DNA of 64,000 nt from Dryocosmus kuriphilus (taxonomy: Eukaryota; Arthropoda; Insecta; Hymenoptera; Cynipidae): the NCBI GenBank assembly GCA_038277395.1, contig CM076196.1, positions 132,553,410-132,617,409 of the forward strand, given 5' to 3'. Each line of letters begins with the position of its first letter. Position 1 is the first letter of the stretch. Shown piece after piece: positions 11,591 to 22,739 of the stretch. The notes beneath the pieces are model-generated. The model was given only the letters and a program-made list of their open reading frames with translations. It had not been told where the DNA came from and made no database searches. The position numbers and the translations under genes are program-made.

Positions 11591-13120
11591 ACTATTAAGG
11601 ATATGTATTGGAATTTACTTCTCGAAAATTCTCTCTTTCTCTCTTTCTCTCTATCTCTCTCTCTCTCACTCTCCATCGGCTTGTATACTAAAATATAAGA
11701 GCATAAATTCAATGAGTGATGTCGTCACGATGCAGTTTTGAACGTGTTTTCTCCCTCTCTACATCACTGACCTCATTATTTTGATTTCATTGATCCTAGA
11801 AGTTTATAGACGCGAGAATGCCATATGTATAAATCACTCATCTCCATTTATTTTGACAGACAAGCGCTGACACACGCAATGACGTCATCATGCAGGTTTG
11901 AGCGTGTTTTCCCCCTCTCTCTAACACTGACCTCCTTATTTTGATGGCATTGTTATAGGTGGAAGAAGGGACGGAGGGGCAAAGGAGCAGTCTCAATATT
12001 GTACAATAAGGTTAGATTATACAATAGAAGCTCGACAAGTTTCATCACGTTACGCAAGATAATGCAATAATTTATAATCTCAAAATAATCCGATATTAAA
12101 AACAAAAATTGTGCTAGTTTATGCTCAAGAAATGCAATCACTTTTCTCTTTTGTAAAATTCCATACGACTAATAGTTCCTGAATCAAAACTCAAAATCTA
12201 AACTCGGAAATCTCAAAATAATCAGATATTGGAAAACAAACATTTTTGTGGGTCGTGCTCAAGAAATTATATCACTTTTCCCCCTTGTAAAATTCCGTAC
12301 GACTAATAATTCCTGAATCAAAACTCAAAATATAAACTCTAAAATCTCAAAGTAATCAGATATTGAAAAACAAACATTGTGCTAGGTTCTGCTCAAGAAA
12401 TGCAACCACTTTTTTCTTTGGTAAAATTCCGTACGACTAACAGTTCCTGAATGAAAACTTAAAAACTAAACTCGAAAATCTCAAAATAATCAGAAACTGA
12501 AAAACAAAATTTTTTCTGAATTGTGCTCAAGAAATGCAATCACTTTTCCTTCATGTAAAATTCCGTACGACTAATCATTCCTGAATCAAAGCTCAATATC
12601 TAAACTCGAAAATCTCAAAATAATCAGATATTGAAAAACAATTTATCTGGAGTCTGACACTTGTAATTTAACGAAAAGAAAATTAAATTTAACAATACTG
12701 AAAAGTTCTACCTCTAGATGTTTTAAAGTAGAAAGTAAAATTTTATGAATGAGTCGATGGTGGTAAGTGTCTGAATTCAACCAAGTAAGGCGGGTTGCCC
12801 AGCTGCAGGCTAAATGTTTGTAAAAACGGCAGTTTGATGGAAGGGTTCTGTTTTAGGTTAAATGTCTGTACTTCAGTGTGTGTGTGCGTGTGTGTGTGTA
12901 ACTAATTTAACGAGTTTCTTAAAAGCAAAAGTTATGCTGAAAATCCAAGTAAGGAAATTGATTATTAACTGTGTTTCATTCATATCACTCAAGAGAAAAT
13001 ATAAAAATTAGAAATGACTGAAAAATTCTTACTAATAAAGTCGGCTAGTTTCACGACAACGAAAATGAAATAAAAGCACTAATAGTAGTTTTATTTGACA
13101 TCAGGGGACGCATACGCATA
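11591..13120. repeat. Foldback element, left inner arm
   Basis: Inverted match to 15000-16690. Contains a CT microsatellite (11633-11675), a TGACGTCA site, and four tandem copies of a 127-135-bp subrepeat (about 12110-12650) marked by 'ttccgtacgactaata' and 'ctcaaaataatcagatattg'. A (TG)n run lies at 12880-12900. No coding potential. Confidence 0.8.
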
Positions 13121-14047
13121 GTTCAACGAGTCCTCGAAGCGTCACTGCTAGGAGTTGATGTTGAAATTTGACGAAGGTAAAGCCAGTTGTTTAGTGATGG
13201 TTCGTGTCCGTGCTAAATGTGTGTCTGTAAAATTAATCAGCGCGATGATGGTTTGTGTCCATGCTAAAATGAAATTCAGTCAATAATCAAGTACGGCGTG
13301 TTGTCCAGCTACAGACTTCATGAGCAGGATTCTGTTTCAAGATAAATAATTGTAAAACCACATTTTGGCTGAAGGGTTCTGTTCCAGTCTAAATGTCTCC
13401 AAAATTAAACAGTAATCGAAAGTTGATGATGGTTCGTGTCCGTGCTAAATGTTTGTAAAATTAGTCAGTAACCAACAGGCGATGGTGGTTCATGTCCGTG
13501 CTAAATGTCCGTAAAAGCAGTCATTAGTCATTTAACAACAGGCTATGATGATGGTTCGTGTCCGTGCTAAAGTACATTTACAAACGGTTGATTTCCCAGT
13601 AACTGATTGAATATTTCTTATTTGATTTTTCTATAAACAACTCTGTTGTCCAATCTGGGTGCACGAAATTTCTCAAAACTTGTTTATCTTTACTGAGGAG
13701 GAAGAGGAGGTTGTAGTTAAATAAAATACTCAAAATTTGCATTCAGTGATAACAAGCCTTAGACCATCAATTATAGAAAAATCTAAAACTAAAGTGAGTC
13801 GCTTACATTTTTTCTTCTTTAGTAACCAAAATGAGTTCAGTTAAAAGAAATTAAGATGAATTATATATCATAAACAAGCACTCATAATGTTTAAAAATCA
13901 CATTGAATTTAACTTATTAAAGGAACTATATATTGTTGATTAATGGAACGACATTGCACACTTAGTACCATTTTGGGACTATTTTAACAGTTTTTATAAA
14001 ATTAACGAGATAAAATTTACAATCACACATATTACATGAGTTAACTC
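13121..14047. repeat. Foldback interior: short tandem motif, then Polinton-like non-coding DNA
   Basis: 13190-13580 holds four or five imperfect copies of 'atgatggttcgtgtccgtgctaaatg'. 13590-14040 is a diverged relative of the U-unit non-coding segment (compare 35320-36040: 'taactgattcaatatttctta', 'gttgtaattaaataaaatactc', 'ataaccaaaatgagt'). No gene seen. Confidence 0.6.
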
Positions 14048-14730
14048 CAGTGTTTGACACGTTACTGTCCGAAAGTAACTCGTTAACGTTACCGTTACTG
14101 CCTCAAACTTTGTGACCCGTTACCGTTATCGTTACTTATTAAAAAAACTAACGCGTTACCGTTACCGTTACTGAAAAAAGTACCGCATTACCTTGTCGTT
14201 ACTTTTTTAAATTATATTTTTAATACATTATTTGAATGTTCCAAGAATCTTAAGAATTTGGTATATTTGATTCAAATCTGAAAATTTTAATTAAACTGGA
14301 AATTATATTTACATTTACAACTAGCGTCATCACGTTTATTTGAACAAATTTCATTTCGCGCTTCAGAACTACCAACCTTACTATTTAAAATTTTTCCACA
14401 TTCAATTAGGCGCATTTTCGTGGAGAAAAAATATTTGGTTGGTGCATTAGTAGCAGAGATATGGGATATATATATCATGTATAATATTACTGTGAGAAAA
14501 CACATCATCTGATTGGTTTTCTTGAAATTTAAATATTTAATGCAATGCTAAACGTACTTAAAAATTTGATAAAATAACGTGCGTCACTTTGCATTAACGT
14601 TACCAAAAAATTGTAATGCGTTACCGTTATCGTTACTTTTTCAAAAAAGTAACGCGTTACCGTTCCCGTTACTAAAAAAAATAACTTTTCCGGTAATGCG
14701 TTACAAGTAACGCGATCTTGTCAAACACTG
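14048..14730. mobile_element. Non-autonomous hAT element (MITE)
   Basis: The ends CAGTGTTTGACA and TGTCAAACACTG are perfect inverted repeats, and the flanking GTTAACTC is a perfect 8-bp target duplication (14040-14047 and 14731-14738), which is diagnostic for hAT. Both inner ends carry clusters of GTTACCGTTAC-type repeats. The 683-bp body has no transposase; the small open frame at 14287-14508 on the minus strand has no recognisable features. Confidence 0.92.
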
Positions 14731-14738
14731 GTTAACTC

Positions 14739-14999
14739 TACTATTGGAAATAATAAACTCGCTTTTAAGCTGTTAAAGAGTGATCCAATAAAAATCTTAT
14801 TTAATAACACCAGCCTCTATTATTACATTAAGATTAAAATCATTTCAATGCGTTATTTCTGCTTCAGGTACGAGTAACCGCAATCAATCTAACAAATAAA
14901 TCAGCTACATAAATTTTATAATCCACTGCATGAGGAAGTGGAGCCGGTGTTTTTGGTGAGGGTTGAAGAGGATCATTTTGTAGCTGAAACAAGTACTTT
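14739..14999. other. Polinton-like remnant between MITE and right arm
   Basis: On the minus strand a frame resembling the end of the Polinton small ORF can be read near 14870-14810 (KMILILNVIIEAGVIK before a stop; compare IISIIEELREAEIIY at the start of the window). Strongly decayed and no intact gene. Confidence 0.4.
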
Positions 15000-16614
15000 C
15001 GAGTCCTCAATGCGTCCCCTGATGTCAAATAAAACTACTATTAGTACTTTTATCTCATTTTTGTTGTTGTGTGAAACTAGCCGACTTTATTAGTAAGAAT
15101 TTCTCAGTCATTTCTAGTTTTTATATTTTCCCTTGAGTGATATGAATTAAACACAGTTAATAATCGATTTCCTTACTTGAATTTTCAGCTTAACTTTTGG
15201 TTTTAAAAAACTCGTTAAATTAGTTACACACACAAACACACACGCACACACACAGTGAAGTACAGACATTTAACCTAAAACAGAACCCTTCCATCAAATT
15301 GCCATTTTTACAAACATTTAGCCTGCAGCTGGGCAACCCGCCTTACTTGGTTGAATTCAGACACTTACCACCATCGACTCATTCATAAAATTTTACTCTC
15401 TACTTTAAAACATCTATAGGTAGAACTTTTCAGTATTGTTAAATTAACTTTTCTTTTCGTTAAATTACAAGTGTCAGACTCCAGATAAATTGTTTTTCAA
15501 TATCTGATTATTTTGTGATTTTCGAGTCTAGATTTTGAGTTTTAATTCAGGAACGATTAGTCGTACGAAATTTTACATGCAGGAAAAGTGATTGCATTTC
15601 TTGAGCACAATTCAGAAAAATTTTTGTTCTTCAGTTTCTGATTATTTTGAGATTTTCGAGTTTAGATTTTGAGTTTTGATTCAGGAACTATTAGTCGTAC
15701 GGAATTTTTTAAGGGGGAAAAGTGATTGCATTTCTTGAGCACGACCCACAAAAATGGTTGTTTTCCAATATCTGATTATTTTGACATTTTCGAGTTTAGA
15801 TTTTGAGTTTTGATTCAGGAACGATTAGTCGTACGGAATTTTACATGAAGGAAAAGTGATTGCATTTCTTGAGTACAATTCAGAAAAATTTTTGTTTTTC
15901 AATTTCTGATTATTTTCAGATTTTCGAGTTTAGATTTTGAGTTTTGATTCAGGAATTATTAGTCGTACGGAATTTTAAAAGGGAGAAAAGTGATTGCATT
16001 TCTTGAGCACGACCCACAAAAATGGTTGTTTTCCAATATCTGATTATTTTGAGATTTTCGAGTTTAGATTTTGAGTTTTGATTCAGGAACTATTATTAGT
16101 CGTATGGAATTTTACAAAAGGGAAAAGTGATTGCATTTCTTGAGCATAAACTAGCACAAGTTTTGTTTTTTAATATCTGACTATTTTGTGATTTTAAATT
16201 ATTGCATCATCTTGCGTAACGTGATGAAGCTTGTCGAGCTTCTATTGTATAATCTAACCTTATTGTACAATATTGAGACTGCCCCTTTGCCCCTCCGTCC
16301 CTTCTCCCACCTATAACAATGCCATCAAGATAAGGAGGTCAGTGTTAGAGAGAGGGGGAAAACACGTTCAAACCTGCATGATGACGTCATTGCGTGTATC
16401 AGCGCTTGCCTGTCAAAATAAATGGAGATGAGTGATTTATACATATGGCATTCTCGCGCCTATAAACTTCTAGGATCAATGAAGTCAAAATAATGAGGTC
16501 AGTAATGTAGACAAGGGGAAAACACGTTCAAAGCTGCATCATGAAGTCATCACCCATTGAATTTATGCTCTTATATTTTAGTATACAAGCCGATGGAGAG
16601 TGAGAGAGAGAGAT

Positions 16615-16660
<46 letters not shown>

Positions 16661-16995
16661 CGAGAAGTAAACTCCAATACATAAACTTAATAGTAATAAG
16701 GAATGCGGCTTTCACGCGAAGCTTGTAGTGGTGCTATATATGGTAAATACCTGCCCCTATATTCCTACTTTACCGATACAGGGTAATACCGACTGTAAAT
16801 AACGGACATTGGCGCCATCTATCGACGATAACAAGAAGTTCGTTGTGGTGGAACCCTACCTTACCGACCGAGGTAACACCTACTGTCAATAACTTAGCAC
16901 GGACACGTACCACTGAGGGAGTAGTGGCGTCATCTGTCGGCGACAGCGCGAAGCTTGTCGTGCTGGCGCCGAACCTCCACAGCTTAACTACTCGT
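15000..16995. repeat. Foldback element, right arm
   Basis: Reverse complement of the left arm. It starts with 'tgcgtcccctgatgtcaaataaaactactat', contains five copies of the 127-135-bp subrepeat (15490-16200) and a GA microsatellite (16596-16657), and ends with one inverted 240-bp unit ('gacggacattggcgccatct', 'gcgaagcttgtcgtgc'). The open frame at 16843-17061 is incidental. Confidence 0.8.
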
Positions 16996-17389
16996 CAGCA
17001 TCAGATCGGTGTACCGGGTGAGCATGCACAATTAGCATTCGCGCGTGTGTGTGTGAGGTGAGCAATATGTGGTGTTTTATCCGTGTGGATCATGTTGAAG
17101 CTTGTTGGTTTCAAATGGCGTCATCAAAATTCAAGGTTATTAGAGAAGCATCATGTTATAGGGGGTTGGGGGGGGGCTTGTTGAAGCCTCCTCATTTCAA
17201 GTGACGTCATCAAAATAATGGGTCAGTGACCTGCTTGATGTGTCATTGATTATAATGTGTAATAGCGAGACTCCTCCTTTGCCCCTACGTCCCTTCTAGC
17301 ACCCATAATGCCATCAAAATAATGAGGTCAGTGTTAGAGAGAAGGGGAAAACTTGTTGAAACCTCAATGATGACGTCATCGACAAAAAT
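16996..17389. repeat. Diverged copies of the arm motif
   Basis: Two further copies of the module 'gacgtcatcaaaataatgaggtcagtgttagagag' with 'aaaacttgttgaaacct' lie at 17095-17230 and 17260-17390. A G-rich run is at 17161-17178. No gene. Confidence 0.55.
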
Positions 17390-17640
17390 ATTTCTAAGAG
17401 TTTTCAGAATTACACTGATCTGTTTGGTTTTACTAGCCATATCAATAAACTAAAAGCTAGTATTACTTTACCACGATGAAAGAATATTCTCTCAATATAT
17501 ATCCAGATTAAACATTTTTTCATAGCAAGTGTGACACCAATATTGTAATATAATATGCTGTGAAAAAATATGAGAGAGCGTTGAGTGGATGGTGTGATGC
17601 ATTAACTTATTTGAAGGTATATACACATTTTTTACAAGTA
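17390..17640. repeat. 250-bp direct repeat, copy 1
   Basis: Runs from 'caaaaatatttctaagag' to 'tatttgaaggtatata'. Copy 2 is at 18895-19145 with roughly 93 percent identity by eye. Non-coding. Confidence 0.8.
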
Positions 17641-18189
17641 TCTCAAGCAAATTTTGAAATTTTATAATGTTAATAATATGATTCTTTGGGAAAAAGGGTC
17701 CATGTCCATTCTAAGTAAATAAATAATTAGAAGAGAAATTTTACAGTTCAAAATATGCAGAAATAGAGAGGGGACAACTTGTTGAAACCTGCCTGATGAC
17801 GTAACCGTGTGTGTCAGCGCGTGAATGTGTGAGGTCAGCGTGTGAGGGTAAGACGAGTGTAAGCCTGTTGGTTTTGAGGTTATATAAAATGTGACGCATA
17901 CTTATGGAATCTATAAACTAACTGATACAATATTTCTTATTTGATTTACTGTAAATAATTCTGCTATCCAGTTTGATGTATAAGCTTTCTCAAAAACATG
18001 TTTATATTTACTGAGGAGCTACTAAGAATAATAAAAATATTACTTAATAATGATAGCCTCTCCTATTTCAATCGAAATTATTTCAAACGCATTATTTCTG
18101 TTTCCAATAACCAGCAGTTAGAAGCTCTAAAACTGAAATGATTCTCTTACATTTTTATAATAACCAAAATGAGTCTGAGTGAAAGAAAT
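17641..18189. other. AT-rich spacer with decayed U-type and arm-type motifs
   Basis: 17760-17880 repeats the 'gttgaaacctgcctgatgacgt' module. 17920-18190 resembles the U-unit non-coding segment ('taactgatacaatatttctta', 'gatagcctctcctatttcaatc'). No gene is visible. Confidence 0.45.
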
Positions 18190-18660
18190 GAAAAAGTATA
18201 TTTTAAAAGATACATTTCATAAACATCAATTAGAAGCTCTAAACATGAGATGAGTCCCTTAAATTTTTATAATAACCAAAAATCGATATAATTATTACCC
18301 TGTAATGTATTACAATAAAAGTTGTTAAGCAAGTCGCGCGCATACAAGATCATATGTAATTTTTCTCACAGTGGGCATACATTATTCTAATCATATGAAA
18401 CCGTATGTTCTTTTAAAGCATCTCACAGGTATTTCAATGAAAAAGTAGATATACATTTTAAAAGATACATTTCATAAACATCAATTAGAAGCTCTAAACC
18501 TGAGACGTGTCTCTTACATTTTTATAATAACCAAAAATCGATATGATTATTACCCTCTAATGTATTACAATAAAAGTTGTTAAGCAAGTCGCACACATAC
18601 AAGATAATTTTTCTCACAGTGGGCATACATCATTCTATTCACACGAAACCGTATGTTTTT
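18190..18660. repeat. Two tandem copies of about 241 bp
   Basis: The block 'ttttaaaagatacatttcataaacatcaattagaagctctaaac' through 'ttttctcacagtgggcatac' starts near 18190 and again near 18438. No coding features. Confidence 0.8.
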
Positions 18661-18894
18661 TCGAAGCATCTCAGGAGGTATTTCAATATTTCAGAGCGAT
18701 GTTCTTATTCTGTTTCGTATTATTCTACCATACTTGCGAGTGATCATGAAACCATTGAATCATGATGCCTCAACACTAACTGAGGGCTCGTTTGCACAAG
18801 TCACATAAGGTCATGCACACGCTGAAAATCAGATATTAAGTAAATTCCAAGACCTAAAGTTATTGATGGAATTTATGATCTTATATTTTAGCCT

Positions 18895-19145
18895 ACAAAA
18901 ATATTTCCAAGAAGTTTCAGGATTACATTGATCTGTTTCGTTTTACTAACCATATGAATAAACTAAAAGCTAGTATCACTTTACCACAATGAAAGAATAT
19001 TCTCTCAATATATATCCAGATTAAACATTTTTTTCATAGCAAGTGTGACACCATTATTGTAATATAATATTCTGTGTGAGAAAAGATAAGAGCGTTGAAT
19101 GGTTGGTGTGATGCATTAACTTATTTGAAGGTACATATATTTTTT
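18895..19145. repeat. 250-bp direct repeat, copy 2
   Basis: Second copy of 17390-17640, in the same orientation 1505 bp downstream. Lies directly before the Polinton fragment. Confidence 0.8.
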
Positions 19146-19149
19146 TCAC

Positions 19150-19470
19150 GGGAATTTATAATAGATAGACCAAAGAAGATTCTGAAATTACCAAATCTCA
19201 AGTATGTGAATGGTAGTTTTATACACTAACAGAGAATACAAAAATAATATATTCTGTTTGTGTGTGTGAAAATGTAAATAAATTAAAATTAAACCATATT
19301 CTGCTTTTTTCATTTGCTAAGTTAAGGTTTCACATGCAAGTAAAAAACAATCTGTTTGAAATAGTACAACATTATTTGAAAAACACTAAATATTAATACA
19401 TTGAAGCTTACAAAATAAACTTATCTATCCAACTATGGTGAGAGTCACCAAATCCTATAAGGGGGAAAAC
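19150..19470. pseudogene. Polinton fragment, inverted relative to 1500-1770
   Basis: On the plus strand LPNLKYVNGSFIH ends at a stop at 19227-19229, matching the end of the unknown gene at 1711. On the minus strand near 19460-19420 IGFGDSHHSWIDK matches the integrase chromodomain tail. The 190 bp between them also align with 1546-1710 inverted. This proves the two genes are neighbours in one element family. Confidence 0.75.
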
Positions 19471-20432
19471 CTGTTGAAACCTGCCTGGTGAAGTCTTCGC
19501 GTGTTAGCGCGGGTCTGTTTGAGGTCAGTGTGTGAGGGTAAGGCAAGTCTAAGCCTGTTGGTTTTGAGATTCTATGCTGAATATCATCTTTTAGTAAAGA
19601 TCAAAGAGAGAGCACTAAGGAATTAATAAAGAGATGAAGTTAGATGTGTGAAGCACAGATATGAAATGTTTAAACAATTAATTTCCTAATCAATTTTAAG
19701 AACAGCCAACGCTAGACTTACGTTTTTGTCCAATTCTATGAAAATATGAAGTCAACTTCCTGTTAGCAAATATCAAAAGGAAATCCGCCAAGGAATTAGC
19801 GAAAAAGCCAAAGAAATAAATGGAGATGGTAACAAGAAAACACATGAGTAGAGTACGGCAACACTAGGCAATTTGTGGTGGGGGTAAATACTCTGGGAAA
19901 TTTGTGGTGGGGGTAAATACTCTGTTATGGGAAATTTATGGCGGGGATAATGTTGAGTGGGGGTATGGTGGGGGAAAGTCTGGTGTGGGGTTTTTTAATT
20001 GGTGTGAATTAAAAATAATTAGATTAATTTATGTAATTATTCTAATTCTTTAGGATATAAAACTAAGATTAATTATTTTTAAATCTCGAATTCCATACTA
20101 ATAAAATTTTCTTAATCTTTCATTAAACTGATTTATGTAATTCTAACCTAATTTTTAAAATATAAAATTAAGATTAATTATTTTTTCATATCGCGAAAGT
20201 TGCTGAAATCTTTTATTAAAAAATCTGATATGACTAAAATATTTAAATGAGATCATGTTACTTAAAATTATGGGGAGGGGTTTGAGAAATGAAAATCACA
20301 GCTTTTATTTTATTTTCCGTTTATTTCTTTTCAATCAAAAAAAAGTACATCTTAATTCTAACTTTATGAATAAATTTGAGAAGCGAAGTAGAAAATACAG
20401 TTGGAAGTTATTAAAAACTCGTAGAAATGTAA
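19471..20432. other. AT-rich non-coding spacer
   Basis: Starts with one more 'gtgagggtaaggcaagtctaagcctgttgg' module. At 19868-19990 are three short imperfect repeats of 'gggaaatttgtggtgggggtaaatactct'. The rest is AT-rich with weak direct repeats ('aaaattaagattaatta'). No supported gene. Confidence 0.5.
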
Positions 20433-20622
20433 TTACTCTGTTAATAAATATTTCACTTTCGATGCAATGTAGGTAGTAAACATACATGTAATTTCCAAAA
20501 ACACTAAATGAAAGCATGAATCAGCAAATGGTTTTGGTAATTGTTCGCTGATTAGATCTTTAAAATAATCAGATTTAACGACATAAATCTGCCGAATAAC
20601 TGTTTCGCTGGGTGATTTAATA

Positions 20623-21600
20623 CGAGGGGTATTCAAACAGTAAGTTTCCCTACGTTGGGAAAAAAATAGAGAACAAGTTTTACGTTAAGAAAGTACATTT
20701 ATTTATTTTTTGAATCCTAAACTATTTTGCTACATAATCGCCTTCGACTTGAATACATTTTTCATATGTGTTTGAAAGTTTAAACAATCCTTGTTTAAAA
20801 AAAGACGTGTCCTGTTTTTAAAGCCATGATATGACGGACCTATGGACTTCTTCATTTGAAGCGAAGTGTTAGCCACTCAAGCTTTCTTTAAACTTCGGGA
20901 AAAGAAAATAGTCACTCGGGGCGAGGTCTGGAGAGTAGAGTGGGTGATCGAAAACTTCCCATTTCAATTTTTTCAATAAGGTTTTTGTTTTTTGGGCAGA
21001 ATGAGGCCGAGCGTTGTTGTTTGTGATTTTCGGAAAGCAGGCGTGGGACCCATCTCGCACAAACTTTACGGTAACCAAGCTTATCTTTCAAGATTGTAAA
21101 GATTGAAGTTCTTCCAGTTTCAATTTCAGAAGGACTCAATTCCAAAATATCATCAACAGTCAATCGTCTATTCTCCTGAATGATTTGTCCAACCGCTGCA
21201 GTGGCCTCGTCTGAAATGGCTGTTTTCGCCCGTCCTGCACGCTGCTCATCGTGCATTTCTGTGCGTCCCTCGAGAAAATCCATGCGCCACCTTTGCACCA
21301 TTTGCACACTCATACAGTTATCACCATAAATTTTCACTAATTCACCATGAATCTCATTTCCATTTAGTGCTTTTGCAGTTAAAAACGGATAACTGCACGT
21401 AACTCACAAGTGGACACGCTTTGTATTGGTAGCTCCATGATTGCCCAGATCGTACTGCTGAGAAAAGTATATTCAGCCACTAAAACCAGTTTCGCTCTTA
21501 GCAGCAGACCCTAAACTGAAACTATGTTCGGTGCGAGCCCGCCAGGTGGCGCCCAAGAGAAACGCCAGACTAGGGAAACTTACTTTTTTAATACCCCTCG
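20623..21600 (-). mobile_element. Mariner element, internally deleted
   Basis: 978 bp with inverted ends (CGAGGGGTATTCAAACAGTA at the left; matching GTAAGTTTCCC-type right end finishing ACCCCTCG) flanked by TA on both sides (20621-20622 and 21601-21602), the mariner target duplication. Full mariners are about 1.3 kb, so roughly 300 bp are missing. Confidence 0.92.
20722..21438 (-). pseudogene. Mariner transposase, catalytic centre deleted
   Basis: N-terminal DNA-binding part: ELRAVIRF, GNEIHGELVKIYGDN, VQRWRMDFLEGRTEMHDEQR, GRTSIFTILKDKLGYRKVC. At WVPRLLSENHKQ the sequence jumps in another frame to NNNARPHSAQKTKTLLKKLK, FDHPLYSPDLAPSDYFLF and the usual end VEGDYVAK. The first Asp region is absent, the second Asp (normally before NARPH) is lost at the junction, and the third (PDLAPSDY) remains. 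An early one-base deletion and two later stops add to the damage. Inactive. Confidence 0.9.
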
Positions 21601-21908
21601 TATTTTTAGCAAAATGTACTTTCGAGTTTCCATTATCAAGAGATTCAATCACGTTTCTACATTAGTAGCTTGGCTTTTTAACTCTCGTAAACATTCTTCA
21701 ACATATACGGCAATTTACTTCAGCCCGTCAAAAGTAGGTTTCTGTGACACCATTGTTGGTCTATTGTGTGTTCCTCTTTATCACCAGGGAAATCAAAGAA
21801 GACGGGCTTGTTGCCATTGCTAGTACTGAAGACAATATCAATGAAGCGTGACAAAGTGACCGAGTCGAAAGAGATCCACTTAGAGCTCGCATTAACCAGT
21901 TTCATAAC

Positions 21909-22170
21909 CAGGGCCGTCATATGATATTCGGCGCCTGTGGGTTACTAAGTAATGCGCCCTTCTTCATAAGATATGCATGCATATACTATTTAATATTTCA
22001 TTTAGAACAGTTTATTTGGTTATTTGTGTCACGAAAAGATTTTGAATAAAAATAATTTATAACTAAATAACATAATAACAAAAAATACAACACCAATAAA
22101 AATTTCCACCTCCAAAAGGCTTGCGCCCCGGGACTATAGCCCATTTAGCCCTGTGGTTAGGGTGGCCCTG
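21909..22170. mobile_element. Short hAT-type MITE
   Basis: 262 bp with ends CAGGGCC and GGCCCTG and flanks TTCATAAC / TTCATGAC (7 of 8 match), fitting an 8-bp hAT target duplication. The matching site in U2 and U3 (accagtttcatgacagg) is uninterrupted, which confirms the insertion. No coding potential. Confidence 0.85.
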
Positions 22171-22370
22171 TTCATGACAGGTTCGAGGCTCCCATCAGCC
22201 TGCAGGTCGAGTCCTGTGTAGACTTGTTTTGAGCAGGAGTTATTCAACGTTTACAGTGAAATCAACAATATGTGATTAACTAGATGTCGAACAGTCTATT
22301 CAGCGGAGGATCCAGGTACGTTTGCCTTAGGATTGAATCTGGACTAAATGAGCTGTGATGCTCTCCTTCG

Positions 22371-22480
22371 CTTTTATGCACTTTGTTTCATCCCTACCAT
22401 ACGAAACGATGACGCATGCAGACTGAACTGGTTTCAACCACTAGTGGAAAGAATTTTGACGGGAAGATTCGAGAAGCTTC
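22371..22480 (-). promoter_or_regulatory. Heat-shock element and mutated TATA box, U1 copy
   Basis: 22463-22480 reads GAAgaTTCgaGAAgcTTC, four perfect alternating nGAAn units, the HSF trimer site. On the minus strand, 84 bp downstream, lies CATAAAAG (22371-22378), where U2 and U3 have TATAAAAG, so the U1 TATA box has lost a base of its consensus. Drives the minus-strand gene toward 21.9 kb. Confidence 0.7.
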
Positions 22481-22739
22481 TCACATAAATTAAAAAAAAA
22501 TATTAGAGCGTTCCATGATCTCTATCTATTCTAGGAACACCCCACCAAACGTGTTAATATAAGTTTAGAAATTCATTATACAGGTACATTTTGAAGATAT
22601 TCTAACCGTTGTCCTGAGGTTAAATTTATTCCTTTTGCCGAGAAGAACACTTTAAAAAAAAGCAATAAATAACCAAGAATGAATGTTGGAAAACGCTTTA
22701 TCTAAAAGTGTAATCGATAGTCGTAAATTAGAGAAACTG

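Larger units (their letters stand above)
20433..22250 (-). pseudogene. U1 copy of an unrecognised, heat-shock-promoter gene, split by two transposons
   Basis: Read on the minus strand from the promoter at 22.4 kb. An N-terminal block VMKLVNASSKWISFDSVTLS and GNKPVFFDFPGDKEEHT (about 21915-21765) is cut by a hAT MITE. Then, after a frame change, YVEECLRELKSQATNVE and VIESLDNGNSKVHFAKN; then, across the mariner, KSPSETVIRQIYVVKSDYF to a stop at 20433. I do not recognise the family. Removing the mariner plus one TA restores the frame across that site, so the gene predates the mariner. In U2 and U3 the same N-terminal block is followed instead by a pogo-like transposase. Confidence 0.45.
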
